From contig JAFQKZ010000023.1 of the NCBI GenBank assembly GCA_017414725.1, positions 1-7,445 on the forward strand: a DNA stretch of 7,445 nucleotides, written 5' to 3'. Shown in pieces: positions 1 to 6,603 of the stretch. Source of the DNA: Clostridia bacterium. Its GTDB lineage: Bacteria > Bacillota > Clostridia > Oscillospirales > Acutalibacteraceae. Each line of letters starts with the position of its first letter. Position 1 is the stretch's first letter. Below the pieces are notes generated by a model. The model made no database searches and was not told the DNA's origin. It was given only the letters and a program-made list of their open reading frames with translations. A program made the position numbers and the translations under genes.

Positions 1-480
1 AAACAAAAAATTCAATTTAGCAAGCTGCTTTCGTTTACCTCGATATCGAGTTTTACGAAAAGCGAAAATATTTTTGATAACAGAGAAAACATGTTCAACT
101 TTAGCTCGAACAGAATATTTTTGGTGTTCATTCTTTTTAGCCTTGTACTGGCCGCTTTTGGAGAGAAGTTTGATCTGACTTGGTTTGCAATTGATTTTGT
201 ATTTGATTTTTTTGCCATGTTTGTTGCGTGTAATGGCATCATCACGTTTTTCAGCACCGATATATCCGCTATCGCCATATACAACTTCTTCTTCACCGGT
301 TAGCAACTCCGAAGTCATGGTTACATTGTGGACATTTGCTGACGTGACTTTAAGGCTATGAACAAGATCGCTTTCCGAATCAACACCAACATGAGCTTTG
401 TAACCAAACTTCCATTCATTCCCATTTTTTACAGAATGAGCTTCCGGGTCACGTTTATGCTCTTTGTTTTTTGTCTGATT
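1..480 (-). pseudogene. IS5-family DDE transposase, C-terminal fragment (mobile element remnant)
   Basis: Reading the minus strand from 480 to 1 gives about 160 uninterrupted codons typical of the C-terminal half of an IS5-group transposase (DDE_Tnp_1 type). Visible blocks, in order, are TKNKEHKRDPEAHSVKNG, KFGYKAHVGVD, VYGDSGYIGAEKRD, YSVRAKVEHVFSVIK and FRKTRYRGKRKQLAKLNFLF. The middle Asp of the catalytic triad is in DSGY (codon at 271-273). The third acidic residue (codon at 94-96) lies in a perfect Y-(2)-R-(3)-E-(6)-K signature. The N-terminal half, with the first catalytic Asp, is absent: the frame meets a TAG at 493-495, and sequence beyond about 481 codes on the other strand. The other end leaves the window a few residues before the expected stop. 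The copy is therefore non-functional as seen. No terminal inverted repeat or target duplication could be identified. Confidence 0.88.
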
Positions 481-797
481 GGAATCTAGCGGCTAAAGCA
501 ATCGGGACAACCGGTACTTATTTATTTGCTGATCAATTTGATACGGTGAAAGAACTTAAGCGACTTCGTAAGTATACTGCTGAAATCCCTATAGCTGTCT
601 GTAGCGGTAATCAAAACTCTGGTGACCATCTAAGTCTAACAGATACTGAACTGGATAAAATTTCTGAAAAAATAGGCTTTAAGAATATTAAAATTCATGC
701 TGGAGATAAAGAACATTTAATTCAAGTTAATGATCATGAAAACATATATACTGCTCCGTCTGAGAATTTCGATCTACCAAATTTTACACAAAACTAA
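481..797 (+). pseudogene. 3' remnant of an unrecognised gene, truncated at the IS junction
   Basis: An open frame of about 105 codons begins in WNLAAKAIGTTGTYLFADQ and ends PSENFDLPNFTQN with TAA at 795-797. I do not recognise the family. The product looks soluble and mixed alpha/beta, with no signal peptide or membrane segment; a charged stretch (TDTELDKISEKIGFKN) looks helical. No ATG lies in frame. The only candidate start is TTG at 471, which sits inside sequence antisense to the transposase, with no ribosome binding site; above it the frame runs back to stops at 345-353. The simplest reading is that the 5' part was lost when the IS element landed or recombined. Codon choice (CTT, CTG, CGT, GGT, GAC) is visibly less AT-biased than in the glycosyltransferase and phosphatase downstream, which suggests a different origin. 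Its stop codon overlaps that of convergent tspO. Real coding sequence is likely; an intact gene is unlikely. Confidence 0.55.
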
Positions 798-1258
798 TTA
801 TTTAACAAAAATATACCTAGATTCAAATATGTCGCAAACATTAACCACATAATATATGGTACTTGTAAATATGCTGCTATAGGTTTTATTTTATAAAACT
901 CTACTGTCATGTAAATTACAGATATTAATAAAATTATTAGGCATAACAGTGCCAGAAAAAACGCTCTAAAATTAAAAAATAATATTGGCCATAAAAAATT
1001 TACAATTAATTGAAAAATATAAATTTTACGAGCTTTAGGCTGCTCTTCCGGTTTGTCATCAAAAACTATATATGAAGACACGCCCATTAGTGTATATAAT
1101 AATCCCCATGCTATTGGAAAGAGCCATGATGGTGGAGCTAGTGGTGGCAAATTTATCGAACCATAGACGCTCATGGAATTTCTGGTTAAAAACGATGCAA
1201 ATCCGCCTGCTATCCAGGGAATTATCAGACTTTTGATTAAAGATTTTAATTTTATTAT
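794..1258 (-). CDS. tspO: TspO/MBR family tryptophan-rich sensory protein, non-canonical (ATA) start
   Basis: This is a five-helix membrane protein of the TspO/MBR (translocator/peripheral benzodiazepine receptor) family, which binds porphyrins and related ligands and is linked to tetrapyrrole and stress responses. Family hallmarks are present: IIPWIAGGFASFLT (helix 1), LPPLAPPSWLFPIAWGLLYTLMGVSSY (helix 2, given as P38 to Y63), FQLIVNFLWPILFF (helix 3), a hydrophobic helix 4 near residues 100-122, and PYIMWLMFATYLNLGIFLLNN at the end. The first ATG, at 1174, would remove helix 1. Homology-like sequence continues upstream in frame, through KSLIKSLIIPWIAGG, to ATA at 1256-1258. No ATG, GTG or TTG occurs between there and the upstream stop. 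AGAGGTG (1266-1272) stands 7 bases before this ATA, ideal spacing. Starting there gives 154 residues, the usual family length. Either ATA initiates rarely, or an ATG was mutated and the gene is decaying, or the base call is wrong. The gene is convergent with the remnant at 481-797, sharing 4 bases. Confidence 0.85.
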   Translation of the reverse strand: MIKLKSLIKSLIIPWIAGGFASFLTRNSMSVYGSINLPPLAPPSWLFPIAWGLLYTLMGVSSYIVFDDKPEEQPKARKIYIFQLIVNFLWPILFFNFRAFFLALLCLIILLISVIYMTVEFYKIKPIAAYLQVPYIMWLMFATYLNLGIFLLNN

Positions 1259-1265
1259 AAAAATA

Positions 1266-1272
1266 CACCTCT
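1266..1272 (-). promoter_or_regulatory. Shine-Dalgarno of tspO, placing its start at ATA 1258
   Basis: On the minus strand AGAGGTG lies 7 bases upstream of an ATA codon in the tspO frame and far (about 90 bases) from the first in-frame ATG at 1174. It therefore argues that translation began at 1258, originally perhaps with ATG. The GTG within the motif is in a different frame that reads only a shadow peptide. Confidence 0.6.
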
Positions 1273-1284
1273 TTCGTATGTTTT

Positions 1285-1290
1285 ATTATA
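1285..1290 (-). promoter_or_regulatory. Candidate -10 box for tspO
   Basis: The minus strand carries a perfect TATAAT here, about 13 bases before the Shine-Dalgarno of tspO, which would give a very short leader. No convincing -35 hexamer lies 16-18 bases upstream, and the region is so AT-rich that a chance match is possible. Confidence 0.3.
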
Positions 1291-1325
1291 TGTAGTTTTT
1301 TAGGATTTATTTATAAAATTTTGGT

Positions 1326-1342
1326 TTGGCATATGATACCAA
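1326..1342. other. Near-palindrome in the divergent intergenic region, possible operator or weak hairpin
   Basis: TTGGCATATGATACCAA is an imperfect inverted repeat centred at 1334, with six of eight position pairs complementary. It is followed on the plus strand by seven T residues (1343-1349). It lies between the divergent tspO and glycosyltransferase genes, upstream of both candidate -10 boxes, where an operator would be expected. The stem plus T run also resembles a weak intrinsic terminator, but no gene on the plus strand immediately upstream would need one. The function is a guess. Confidence 0.25.
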
Positions 1343-1347
1343 TTTTT

Positions 1348-1378
1348 TTGTGTTTAATATAAAATAAAAGAATATAAT
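1348..1378 (+). promoter_or_regulatory. Candidate promoter for the glycosyltransferase-phosphatase-ruv-glmM unit
   Basis: A perfect -10 hexamer TATAAT lies at 1373-1378, 33 bases before the proposed ATG. The best -35 is weak: TTGTGT at 1348-1353, with a long 19-base spacer. It is the only plausible promoter directly ahead of the plus-strand gene run. In sequence this AT-rich the match must be treated with caution. Confidence 0.4.
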
Positions 1379-1396
1379 TAGAATTTTTGAAAATAC

Positions 1397-1404
1397 GAGG
1401 TGAG
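1397..1404 (+). promoter_or_regulatory. Shine-Dalgarno deciding the start of the glycosyltransferase
   Basis: GAGGTGAG lies 7 bases before ATG 1412. It overlaps the in-frame GTG at 1400, so that GTG cannot be served by this site and has no other one. ATG 1412 is therefore preferred, shortening the longest frame by four codons. Confidence 0.7.
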
Positions 1405-1411
1405 AAATAAA

Positions 1412-2413
1412 ATGGGAAATAATAAAATTAAAATAAGTTTGATTATACCAGTATATAACGTTGAAAAGTATTTATTTAAAGCTTTAAGTTCTGTTGAAAA
1501 TCAAAGCTTTGATAAAAGTAATTTCGAAGTAATAATTATAGATGACGGTTCAAGAGATTCAAGTGTTGATATTATAAAAGAATTTTGCGAGAGAAATATT
1601 AATTTTAAATTTTTGTCGCAAGATAATAGTGGGCCCGCGATTGCGCGTAATACAGCTTTGAAAATCGCACAGGGTGAGTACATAGCTTTTTTAGATAGCG
1701 ATGATTATCTCGAGAAAAATTATTTGGAAAAATTATATGGCACCGCAAAAGAAAATAATGCTGATATAGTCTGTTGTAATTATTATACTTATTATCCTGA
1801 AAAAGATATTAAAATTAATTTGCCGTTTAACGCTGTTCCGGGGGTTTGCGATACAAAAAAAGCCCTAAAAAAATTAATTTTGGATTTCGGTACGCATTAT
1901 TTTGTTTGGAATAAATTAATAAAACGAGAAATTTTTACTCAAAATAAAATTTTGTTCGAAGACATGTATTTTGAAGACATCAGTATATGTCCAAAATTGT
2001 TTTTTTATGCTCAAAAAGTCGTGTTTATAGAAGATAATTTATATAATTATACAAGTCGTGACACGAGTATTTTGCATTCTATGAACGTGACTAAAATTAA
2101 TGATTATATAAGAGCTTTGGGAAACATAAGAAATTTTATGGAGTCTCATAATATTTATCAGGAGTACAAAAATTATCTGTGGGTTTATGCCCAGAAAGCC
2201 AAAATCGTCTGTTATTATTATATTTTGAATTTACACATAAAAGCTTCGAATCATAGGGGCATTTTCGAAAATATTAATTCTGCTACGAAATCTATTGATT
2301 ATTTCGTAGGTAATGAGTTTAAGTCTAAAACTGAAAATATGTTGATTCAGATTCCGTACAGTATAGTACAACCCCAAAATTTGTCAAAAATTAAAGTCGA
2401 ACAAGAGAGATAA
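1412..2413 (+). CDS. Family 2 glycosyltransferase (GT-A fold)
   Basis: A 333-residue GT2 enzyme that should transfer a sugar from a nucleotide-sugar donor to a cell-surface or secreted glycan; donor and acceptor cannot be read from sequence. The N-terminal GT-A domain (about residues 8-110) opens with ISLIIPVYNVEKYL, then has IIIDDGS (Asp44-Asp45, nucleotide binding), GPAIARNTAL and IAFLDSDDYLE, the DXD-type metal site at residues 95-98. Later, YFEDISICPKLFFYAQKVVFIEDNLYNY resembles the acceptor-side region of capsule and exopolysaccharide glycosyltransferases. There is no signal peptide and no clear transmembrane segment, so it probably acts at the cytoplasmic face of the membrane. The SopB-like gene starts 3 bases after its TAA and takes its ribosome binding site from the end of this gene, implying co-translation. 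No other glycan genes are visible, so it is isolated from a normal surface-polysaccharide cluster. It could modify a protein or a host target; that is speculation. Confidence 0.88.
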   Translation: MGNNKIKISLIIPVYNVEKYLFKALSSVENQSFDKSNFEVIIIDDGSRDSSVDIIKEFCERNINFKFLSQDNSGPAIARNTALKIAQGEYIAFLDSDDYLEKNYLEKLYGTAKENNADIVCCNYYTYYPEKDIKINLPFNAVPGVCDTKKALKKLILDFGTHYFVWNKLIKREIFTQNKILFEDMYFEDISICPKLFFYAQKVVFIEDNLYNYTSRDTSILHSMNVTKINDYIRALGNIRNFMESHNIYQEYKNYLWVYAQKAKIVCYYYILNLHIKASNHRGIFENINSATKSIDYFVGNEFKSKTENMLIQIPYSIVQPQNLSKIKVEQER

Positions 2414-2416
2414 ATT

Positions 2417-4354
2417 ATGAATTCAAAAATAGATTTAAAGGAGTTCACAAAACAGTTAAACAGACTATTAATAAGATATAATTTTATAAAAAACAATATA
2501 GGTAATTATCAAGATGATTTGGTTTTAATTGATATTTTTTCGCGTATGTTAGGGGAAAAATACAAAAAAGAAGATTTTATAAATAAAATTATAAATAAAA
2601 ATTTTTATAATAAGATATGTGCTAATAGAGTAATTCAACTGATCTGGAATTTTATATATAATACAGAAAGTTCAGAAAGTTTAGAGAGTTTAGAAAATAT
2701 TATAAAAATTATAGATAAATTAAACAAAAGATCTAGATTTTATGTTTATAGAAATATAATTACAAAAAAATTAAAAGAATTGTCTGAAATTAAAAGTAGT
2801 GCAAATAATATTGAAGATATTATTATAGATGAAAAAGACAAAATTGAATTTATAGAAAACAAACGTGAAATCGAGACATATAGTTTCGAGAACTTTGAGT
2901 TTGTCTATGATATGTACGAAAGAATTTTGAGTAAAGCAAATGAGTATATAGAAAATAAATACAAAGATCACGAAAAATTTATTATATCTGAAGAAATTTT
3001 AGAAAAATATAAAAATATGTACACAGAAAAAGATATTAGATTACTAGACAAAAAGTTTTTTAATAAAACGGTAAGTGAAATGAAAAGTTTAGTTAAAAAA
3101 AGCGTTTCGAACATCGAACATAAATTAAATGACAAAGAATACAGCTTTGCTATTTTTTATAGAATGAGTTTGAATAGTAATAAAAATTGGAAAAAATATG
3201 AAGAGAAAATTGTAGTAACCGGTAAAAATAATAAAAAAATCGAAGCAAATATAATTTCTATACCGGCAAGTGAGATAAATAGTAAATTATTAAAGTCTGT
3301 GAATTGTTATGATTATAATTCCGAACATGCTATGAATTTATGGCTAACAAAAGTTGAAACTGGTAACGGTGATAAAAAGAAAAAATTATTTTCCGGTATA
3401 AGATTTGCTAACAGTCGCGGAAAAGAAGAGGCTATAAGAGATCTAATTTTGGCGACTTTATATGATCAGTATCCTGATTTTATGGATCCCATAAGTAAAG
3501 ACTATAAAGATTTTTATGAAATTAATATTTCTAACGTACAGTTAATGACCCCGCTTATAAACACAGGATTAAATTTAGATAATAATATGCCGTTTGAACA
3601 AGCTGAGATTTTAGAAAAATATAAAAATAAAAAACAAAAATATAACGTAGGAGATAGAGAAATCACAGTAAAAATTAAAAATATAATATTATTTAATTTT
3701 GGTGTGAACAAGATGCATTATAGGGCTAACAAAATGTTTGCTTCAAAGAGATCTAAAGATATGAATCAAAAGTCACTTGAAAATTTATTTGGGAAAAAAA
3801 TATTTAAAACGTTAAGTAACAAAACTCAAGATTTAGGATATAAAAAATTAGAAAGTTTAAGTGGAAAATATAATTATATTATTAATTCAATACAAGATTC
3901 TGATATAGAAATTAGATTATGTGATATTGAAAGCAAAACAAATAAGACAAATATTATAAATTTATCAAAACAGATAATAGCAATGTGGATAATTACTGAT
4001 GGTCAGGGCGACGAATCAAATCCAACAGCGATACCTACGAGAATGTCTCTCCTGATGTACTGGCTGGGTTACGGAGTTTCTTTTAATTGCAAAAGCGGTA
4101 AAGATCGAACAGGAGTAGTCGCGGCAGAAATAAATAATTTGGCACTTGATATAGAAGCCAATGGCGAAATTCCTGAGCCATATAAAGAATTAAGTTTCAA
4201 GCAAAAATTACAATTAATGCAAGTATATGACGCCAGTAAAGCAAATTCTATAGCACAAGCGAACACGGGATTCGATGGCTTAAAAGTCTCGTATAAGCCC
4301 ATGGTAGAAAGAGTGGGAAAAGTCGTCGGAGCTTCTAAAAACGCGAAAACTTAA
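2417..4354 (+). CDS. SopB/SigD/IpgD-like inositol-phosphate (phosphoinositide) phosphatase, putative effector
   Basis: A 645-residue protein with two blocks I associate with the SopB/SigD/IpgD effector phosphatases. FNFGVN (residues 426-431) matches the family's first motif as I recall it (FNFGVNEL). FNCKSGKDRTGVVAAEI (from residue 556) carries the CX5R active site, with nucleophile Cys558 and Arg564, and matches the second motif CKSGKDRTG.QDAEI. After the active site, IAQANTGFDGLKV (NTG at 616-618) resembles the C-terminal NTG..G.K block of the family. In bacteria infecting animal cells such enzymes dephosphorylate phosphoinositides and inositol polyphosphates of the host. The catalytic Cys lies about 87 residues from the end, close to the layout of SopB. 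Residues 1-400 are Lys/Glu/Asn/Ile-rich and helical-looking, and I do not recognise them; they may hold a secretion or chaperone-binding region. There is no Sec signal peptide or membrane span. The 5' two thirds are extremely AT-rich. Start ATG 2417 follows AGAGAGA. The next gene, ruvC, begins 24 bases on. An endogenous phosphatase role remains possible. Confidence 0.75.
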   Translation: MNSKIDLKEFTKQLNRLLIRYNFIKNNIGNYQDDLVLIDIFSRMLGEKYKKEDFINKIINKNFYNKICANRVIQLIWNFIYNTESSESLESLENIIKIIDKLNKRSRFYVYRNIITKKLKELSEIKSSANNIEDIIIDEKDKIEFIENKREIETYSFENFEFVYDMYERILSKANEYIENKYKDHEKFIISEEILEKYKNMYTEKDIRLLDKKFFNKTVSEMKSLVKKSVSNIEHKLNDKEYSFAIFYRMSLNSNKNWKKYEEKIVVTGKNNKKIEANIISIPASEINSKLLKSVNCYDYNSEHAMNLWLTKVETGNGDKKKKLFSGIRFANSRGKEEAIRDLILATLYDQYPDFMDPISKDYKDFYEINISNVQLMTPLINTGLNLDNNMPFEQAEILEKYKNKKQKYNVGDREITVKIKNIILFNFGVNKMHYRANKMFASKRSKDMNQKSLENLFGKKIFKTLSNKTQDLGYKKLESLSGKYNYIINSIQDSDIEIRLCDIESKTNKTNIINLSKQIIAMWIITDGQGDESNPTAIPTRMSLLMYWLGYGVSFNCKSGKDRTGVVAAEINNLALDIEANGEIPEPYKELSFKQKLQLMQVYDASKANSIAQANTGFDGLKVSYKPMVERVGKVVGASKNAKT

Positions 4355-4378
4355 TAATAATATAAACAGGAGAGCATA

Positions 4379-4906
4379 ATGAGAATTTTAGGTATAGACC
4401 CGGGATATGCGATTGTAGGACACGGAATTATAGAATATAAAAACACGAAATATATATATATAAATCATGGTGCTATTATTACGAATTCTAACGAAAATTT
4501 TACAGACAGACTAGAAAAAATCTATGATAATATAACAAATTTAGTAAATATATATAAACCGGAGCAAGTGGCGATAGAAAAATTATATTTTCAAAATAAT
4601 CAAAAGACCGCAATAGACGTCGCACAAGCACGCGGAGTGATAATATTGGCACTGAAAAAATATAATATACCAGTATATGAATACACACCACTTCAAGTTA
4701 AAAACATGATAACCGGTTACGGCAAAGCACAAAAAAAACAAATAATGTTAACAGTCCAAAGATTATTAAGATTAGAAGAAATTCCAAAACCTGACGATGC
4801 TGCGGACGCACTGGCGATCGCGATTTGTCATGCAAATTCAATGGGCTTTAATTATATAAATAATAAAATTTTGAAAATTCGGAGTGCAAATAAAATTGTT
4901 ATATAA
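4379..4906 (+). CDS. ruvC: Holliday junction resolvase RuvC
   Basis: Crossover junction endodeoxyribonuclease of 175 residues, the normal family size. It is a dimer that cuts four-way DNA junctions symmetrically after RuvAB branch migration. The RNase H-like fold is evident from MRILGIDPGYAIVGHGII at the start, AIEKLYFQNNQKTAIDVAQARG in the middle and PDDAADALAIAICHA near the end. The four metal-binding acids correspond to Asp7, Glu67, Asp140 and Asp143. The last 20 residues ([20 protein letters not shown]) are a species-specific tail whose coding sequence also carries the ribosome binding site and start of ruvA. AGGAG at 4368-4372, 6 bases before the ATG, is a strong site. The gene follows the SopB-like gene by 24 bases with no terminator between. 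Confidence 0.97.
   Translation: MRILGIDPGYAIVGHGIIEYKNTKYIYINHGAIITNSNENFTDRLEKIYDNITNLVNIYKPEQVAIEKLYFQNNQKTAIDVAQARGVIILALKKYNIPVYEYTPLQVKNMITGYGKAQKKQIMLTVQRLLRLEEIPKPDDAADALAIAICHANSMGFNYINNKILKIRSANKIVI
4881..4886 (+). promoter_or_regulatory. Shine-Dalgarno inside ruvC that sets the ruvA start at TTG 4896
   Basis: GGAGTG lies 9 bases before an in-frame TTG at 4896. The alternative GTG at 4884 falls within this motif and has no ribosome binding site of its own. Confidence 0.55.
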
Positions 4907-5507
4907 TCTTAGAGGAACTTTAATATTAATCAAAGAAAATTTTGTAGTAGTCGAGTGTGGCGGCGTAGGATACAAGTGTTTTGCATCTAGCATAACTCAA
5001 AATTTTTACAAATCACACATAAACACAGAAATAAATATATATACTTATGTTAATATCAGACAAGACGCTATAGATATTTTTGGGTTTTGTGATTTATTTG
5101 AATTAGAGTGTTTTAAGTTATTAATATCTGTTTCGGGCGTAGGTTCAAAAGCGGGTTTGTCTATTTTATCTCAATTTTCGCCGCAAAAATTAATAGAAAT
5201 TATCTGTTCAAACGACAGCAAATCATTGACGCTCGTATCAGGAATAGGCGCAAAAACAGCACAGCGAATAGTATTAGAACTAAAAGACAAAGTCAAAAAC
5301 GTAGAGATTTTAACGAGTCCTGAATTAAAAATTAATAATAATACATATATAGAAAGTTCGCAAAACAAAAATCAAGCTATAAAAGCGCTTAATTCTCTGG
5401 GATATTCGCAGTCAGAAATTAAATATTTAATATCAGAACTTGATAATAACATGTCAGTTGAAGAGATAATTAAATTTGTATTAAAAAATATAAACAAAAA
5501 TAAATAA
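4896..5507 (+). CDS. ruvA: Holliday junction branch-migration protein RuvA, TTG start
   Basis: A 203-residue subunit that forms a tetramer on the four-way junction and loads the RuvB motor. Domain I is an OB fold (about residues 1-63: [29 protein letters not shown]). Domain II has two helix-hairpin-helix motifs that bind DNA ([15 protein letters not shown] near 78-92 and [20 protein letters not shown] near 113-132). A flexible, Asn-rich linker follows, and then domain III (about 156-203: [16 protein letters not shown]), which contacts RuvB. I prefer TTG 4896 over GTG 4884: the product then opens MLYNLRGTL, like the MFY.LRGTL start I recall in clostridial RuvA, and the ribosome binding site fits. 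With this start the gene overlaps the end of ruvC by 11 bases, implying translational coupling. Confidence 0.95.
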   Translation: MLYNLRGTLILIKENFVVVECGGVGYKCFASSITQNFYKSHINTEINIYTYVNIRQDAIDIFGFCDLFELECFKLLISVSGVGSKAGLSILSQFSPQKLIEIICSNDSKSLTLVSGIGAKTAQRIVLELKDKVKNVEILTSPELKINNNTYIESSQNKNQAIKALNSLGYSQSEIKYLISELDNNMSVEEIIKFVLKNINKNK

Positions 5508-5524
5508 GAAAGCGTGGGATTTTT

Positions 5525-6571
5525 GTGAATAATAATTTATTGAGCCCAGAAGAAATTCAAGAAGATATGTATCAAGATAATGATTTTGGCGATAATCCGT
5601 TGAGGCCCAAAATTTTAGAAAACTACGTAGGTCAAGATCAAGTTAAAGAAAATTTAAAAGTATTTATCGAAGCGGCTAAAATTCGCAAAGAGCCTCTGGA
5701 CCATGTGTTATTATACGGACCTCCGGGACTGGGAAAAACGACACTTTCAATGATAATCGCAAACGAACTCGGAGTGAATATAAAAATTACATCGGGACCG
5801 GCTATTGAACGCCCCGGAGATTTAGCAGCACTTTTAACAAATTTGTCTGACGGAGACGTGTTATTTATAGACGAAATTCACAGATTATCACGCAGTGTAG
5901 AAGAAATATTATATCCGGCGATGGAAGATTTTTCCATAGACATAGTCACGGGCAAAGGACAGATGGCAACTTCATATCACCTGCCGTTACCGAAATTCAC
6001 ACTTGTGGGAGCGACGACAAGAGCCGGGCAGTTGACAGCTCCGTTGCGTGACAGATTTGGCGTAATTTTGAGATTAGAATTATATACGACAGATGAACTT
6101 AAACAGATTTTAAAAAGAAACGCAGAGATACTTAACATAAATTTTACAGACGATGGAATAAAAGAAATCGCGTCAAGATCTCGAGGCACTCCAAGAATCG
6201 CGAACAGGCTTTTGAAACGTGTTCGAGACTTCGCGCAGGTTCAAAATCGTGGATTAATAAATATCGAAGTAGCCAAAGAAGCGCTTGAAAATCTCGGAGT
6301 TGACGAGCTGGGACTAGATTCCGGCGACCGAAAATTACTGAAGACTATAATCGAGTTTTACTCTGGAGGCCCGGTGGGGCTCGAAACTCTCGCAGCAGCC
6401 ATTGGCGAAGAGTCCGTGACTATAGAAGACGTCAACGAACCGTTTTTGATACAGATCGGGTTTATAAGTAGAACTCCAAGAGGCCGGTGCGTAACTCATG
6501 CGGGCTATAAACACATGGGATATAAAATCAAGAACACATCTGAGCAGTACAGTTTTTTTGATAATAATTAA
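5525..6571 (+). CDS. ruvB: Holliday junction DNA helicase RuvB, GTG start
   Basis: AAA+ ATPase of 348 residues, the motor that forms hexamers on either side of RuvA and drives branch migration. Visible parts in order: an N-terminal arm ending [19 protein letters not shown]; Walker A GPPGLGKT (65-72); [17 protein letters not shown]; Walker B VLFIDE (112-117) with HRL following; sensor 1 region [17 protein letters not shown] with the probable arginine finger Arg175; sensor 2 block [17 protein letters not shown] (218-234); and the C-terminal winged helix ([32 protein letters not shown]). The GTG start lies 17 bases after the ruvA stop and is preceded by GGGA at 5-base spacing, a weak site. A later ATG would cut into the N-terminal extension, which varies between species, so GTG 5525 is likely but less certain than the gene itself. 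The 3' half is less AT-rich than the window average. Confidence 0.97.
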   Translation: MNNNLLSPEEIQEDMYQDNDFGDNPLRPKILENYVGQDQVKENLKVFIEAAKIRKEPLDHVLLYGPPGLGKTTLSMIIANELGVNIKITSGPAIERPGDLAALLTNLSDGDVLFIDEIHRLSRSVEEILYPAMEDFSIDIVTGKGQMATSYHLPLPKFTLVGATTRAGQLTAPLRDRFGVILRLELYTTDELKQILKRNAEILNINFTDDGIKEIASRSRGTPRIANRLLKRVRDFAQVQNRGLINIEVAKEALENLGVDELGLDSGDRKLLKTIIEFYSGGPVGLETLAAAIGEESVTIEDVNEPFLIQIGFISRTPRGRCVTHAGYKHMGYKIKNTSEQYSFFDNN

Positions 6572-6603
6572 CAAAATTCGAAACATAGGAGCTAAAAATC
6601 AAT

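Noticed and set aside
12..303. Two open frames, one on each strand, of 70-94 codons
   Set aside because: Both are out of frame with the clear transposase reading (DSGY and Y-R-E-K signature) that runs through the whole stretch on the minus strand; they are shadows.
794..797. Overlapping convergent stop codons of the remnant and tspO as a regulatory device
   Set aside because: A 4-base overlap of stops arises easily in compact AT-rich DNA; no hairpin terminator or other structure was seen there.
1059..1268. Minus-strand frame of 69 codons starting at GTG 1268
   Set aside because: It overlaps tspO in another frame, its start lies within the Shine-Dalgarno, and the peptide has no family features, whereas the tspO frame continues through this region with helix-1 sequence.
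1400..1411. GTG 1400 as start of the glycosyltransferase
   Set aside because: The GTG lies inside the GAGGTGAG ribosome binding site that is correctly spaced for ATG 1412.
2661..2700. Short near-repeat encoding SESSESLESLEN in the phosphatase
   Set aside because: Only a few imperfect 6-9 base units in an AGA/TTA-rich coding stretch; too short and degenerate to call a repeat element.
4352..4378. Possible promoter or terminator between the phosphatase and ruvC
   Set aside because: The 24-base gap has only AT-rich sequence and a ribosome binding site; no stem-loop with a T run and no paired -35/-10 boxes.
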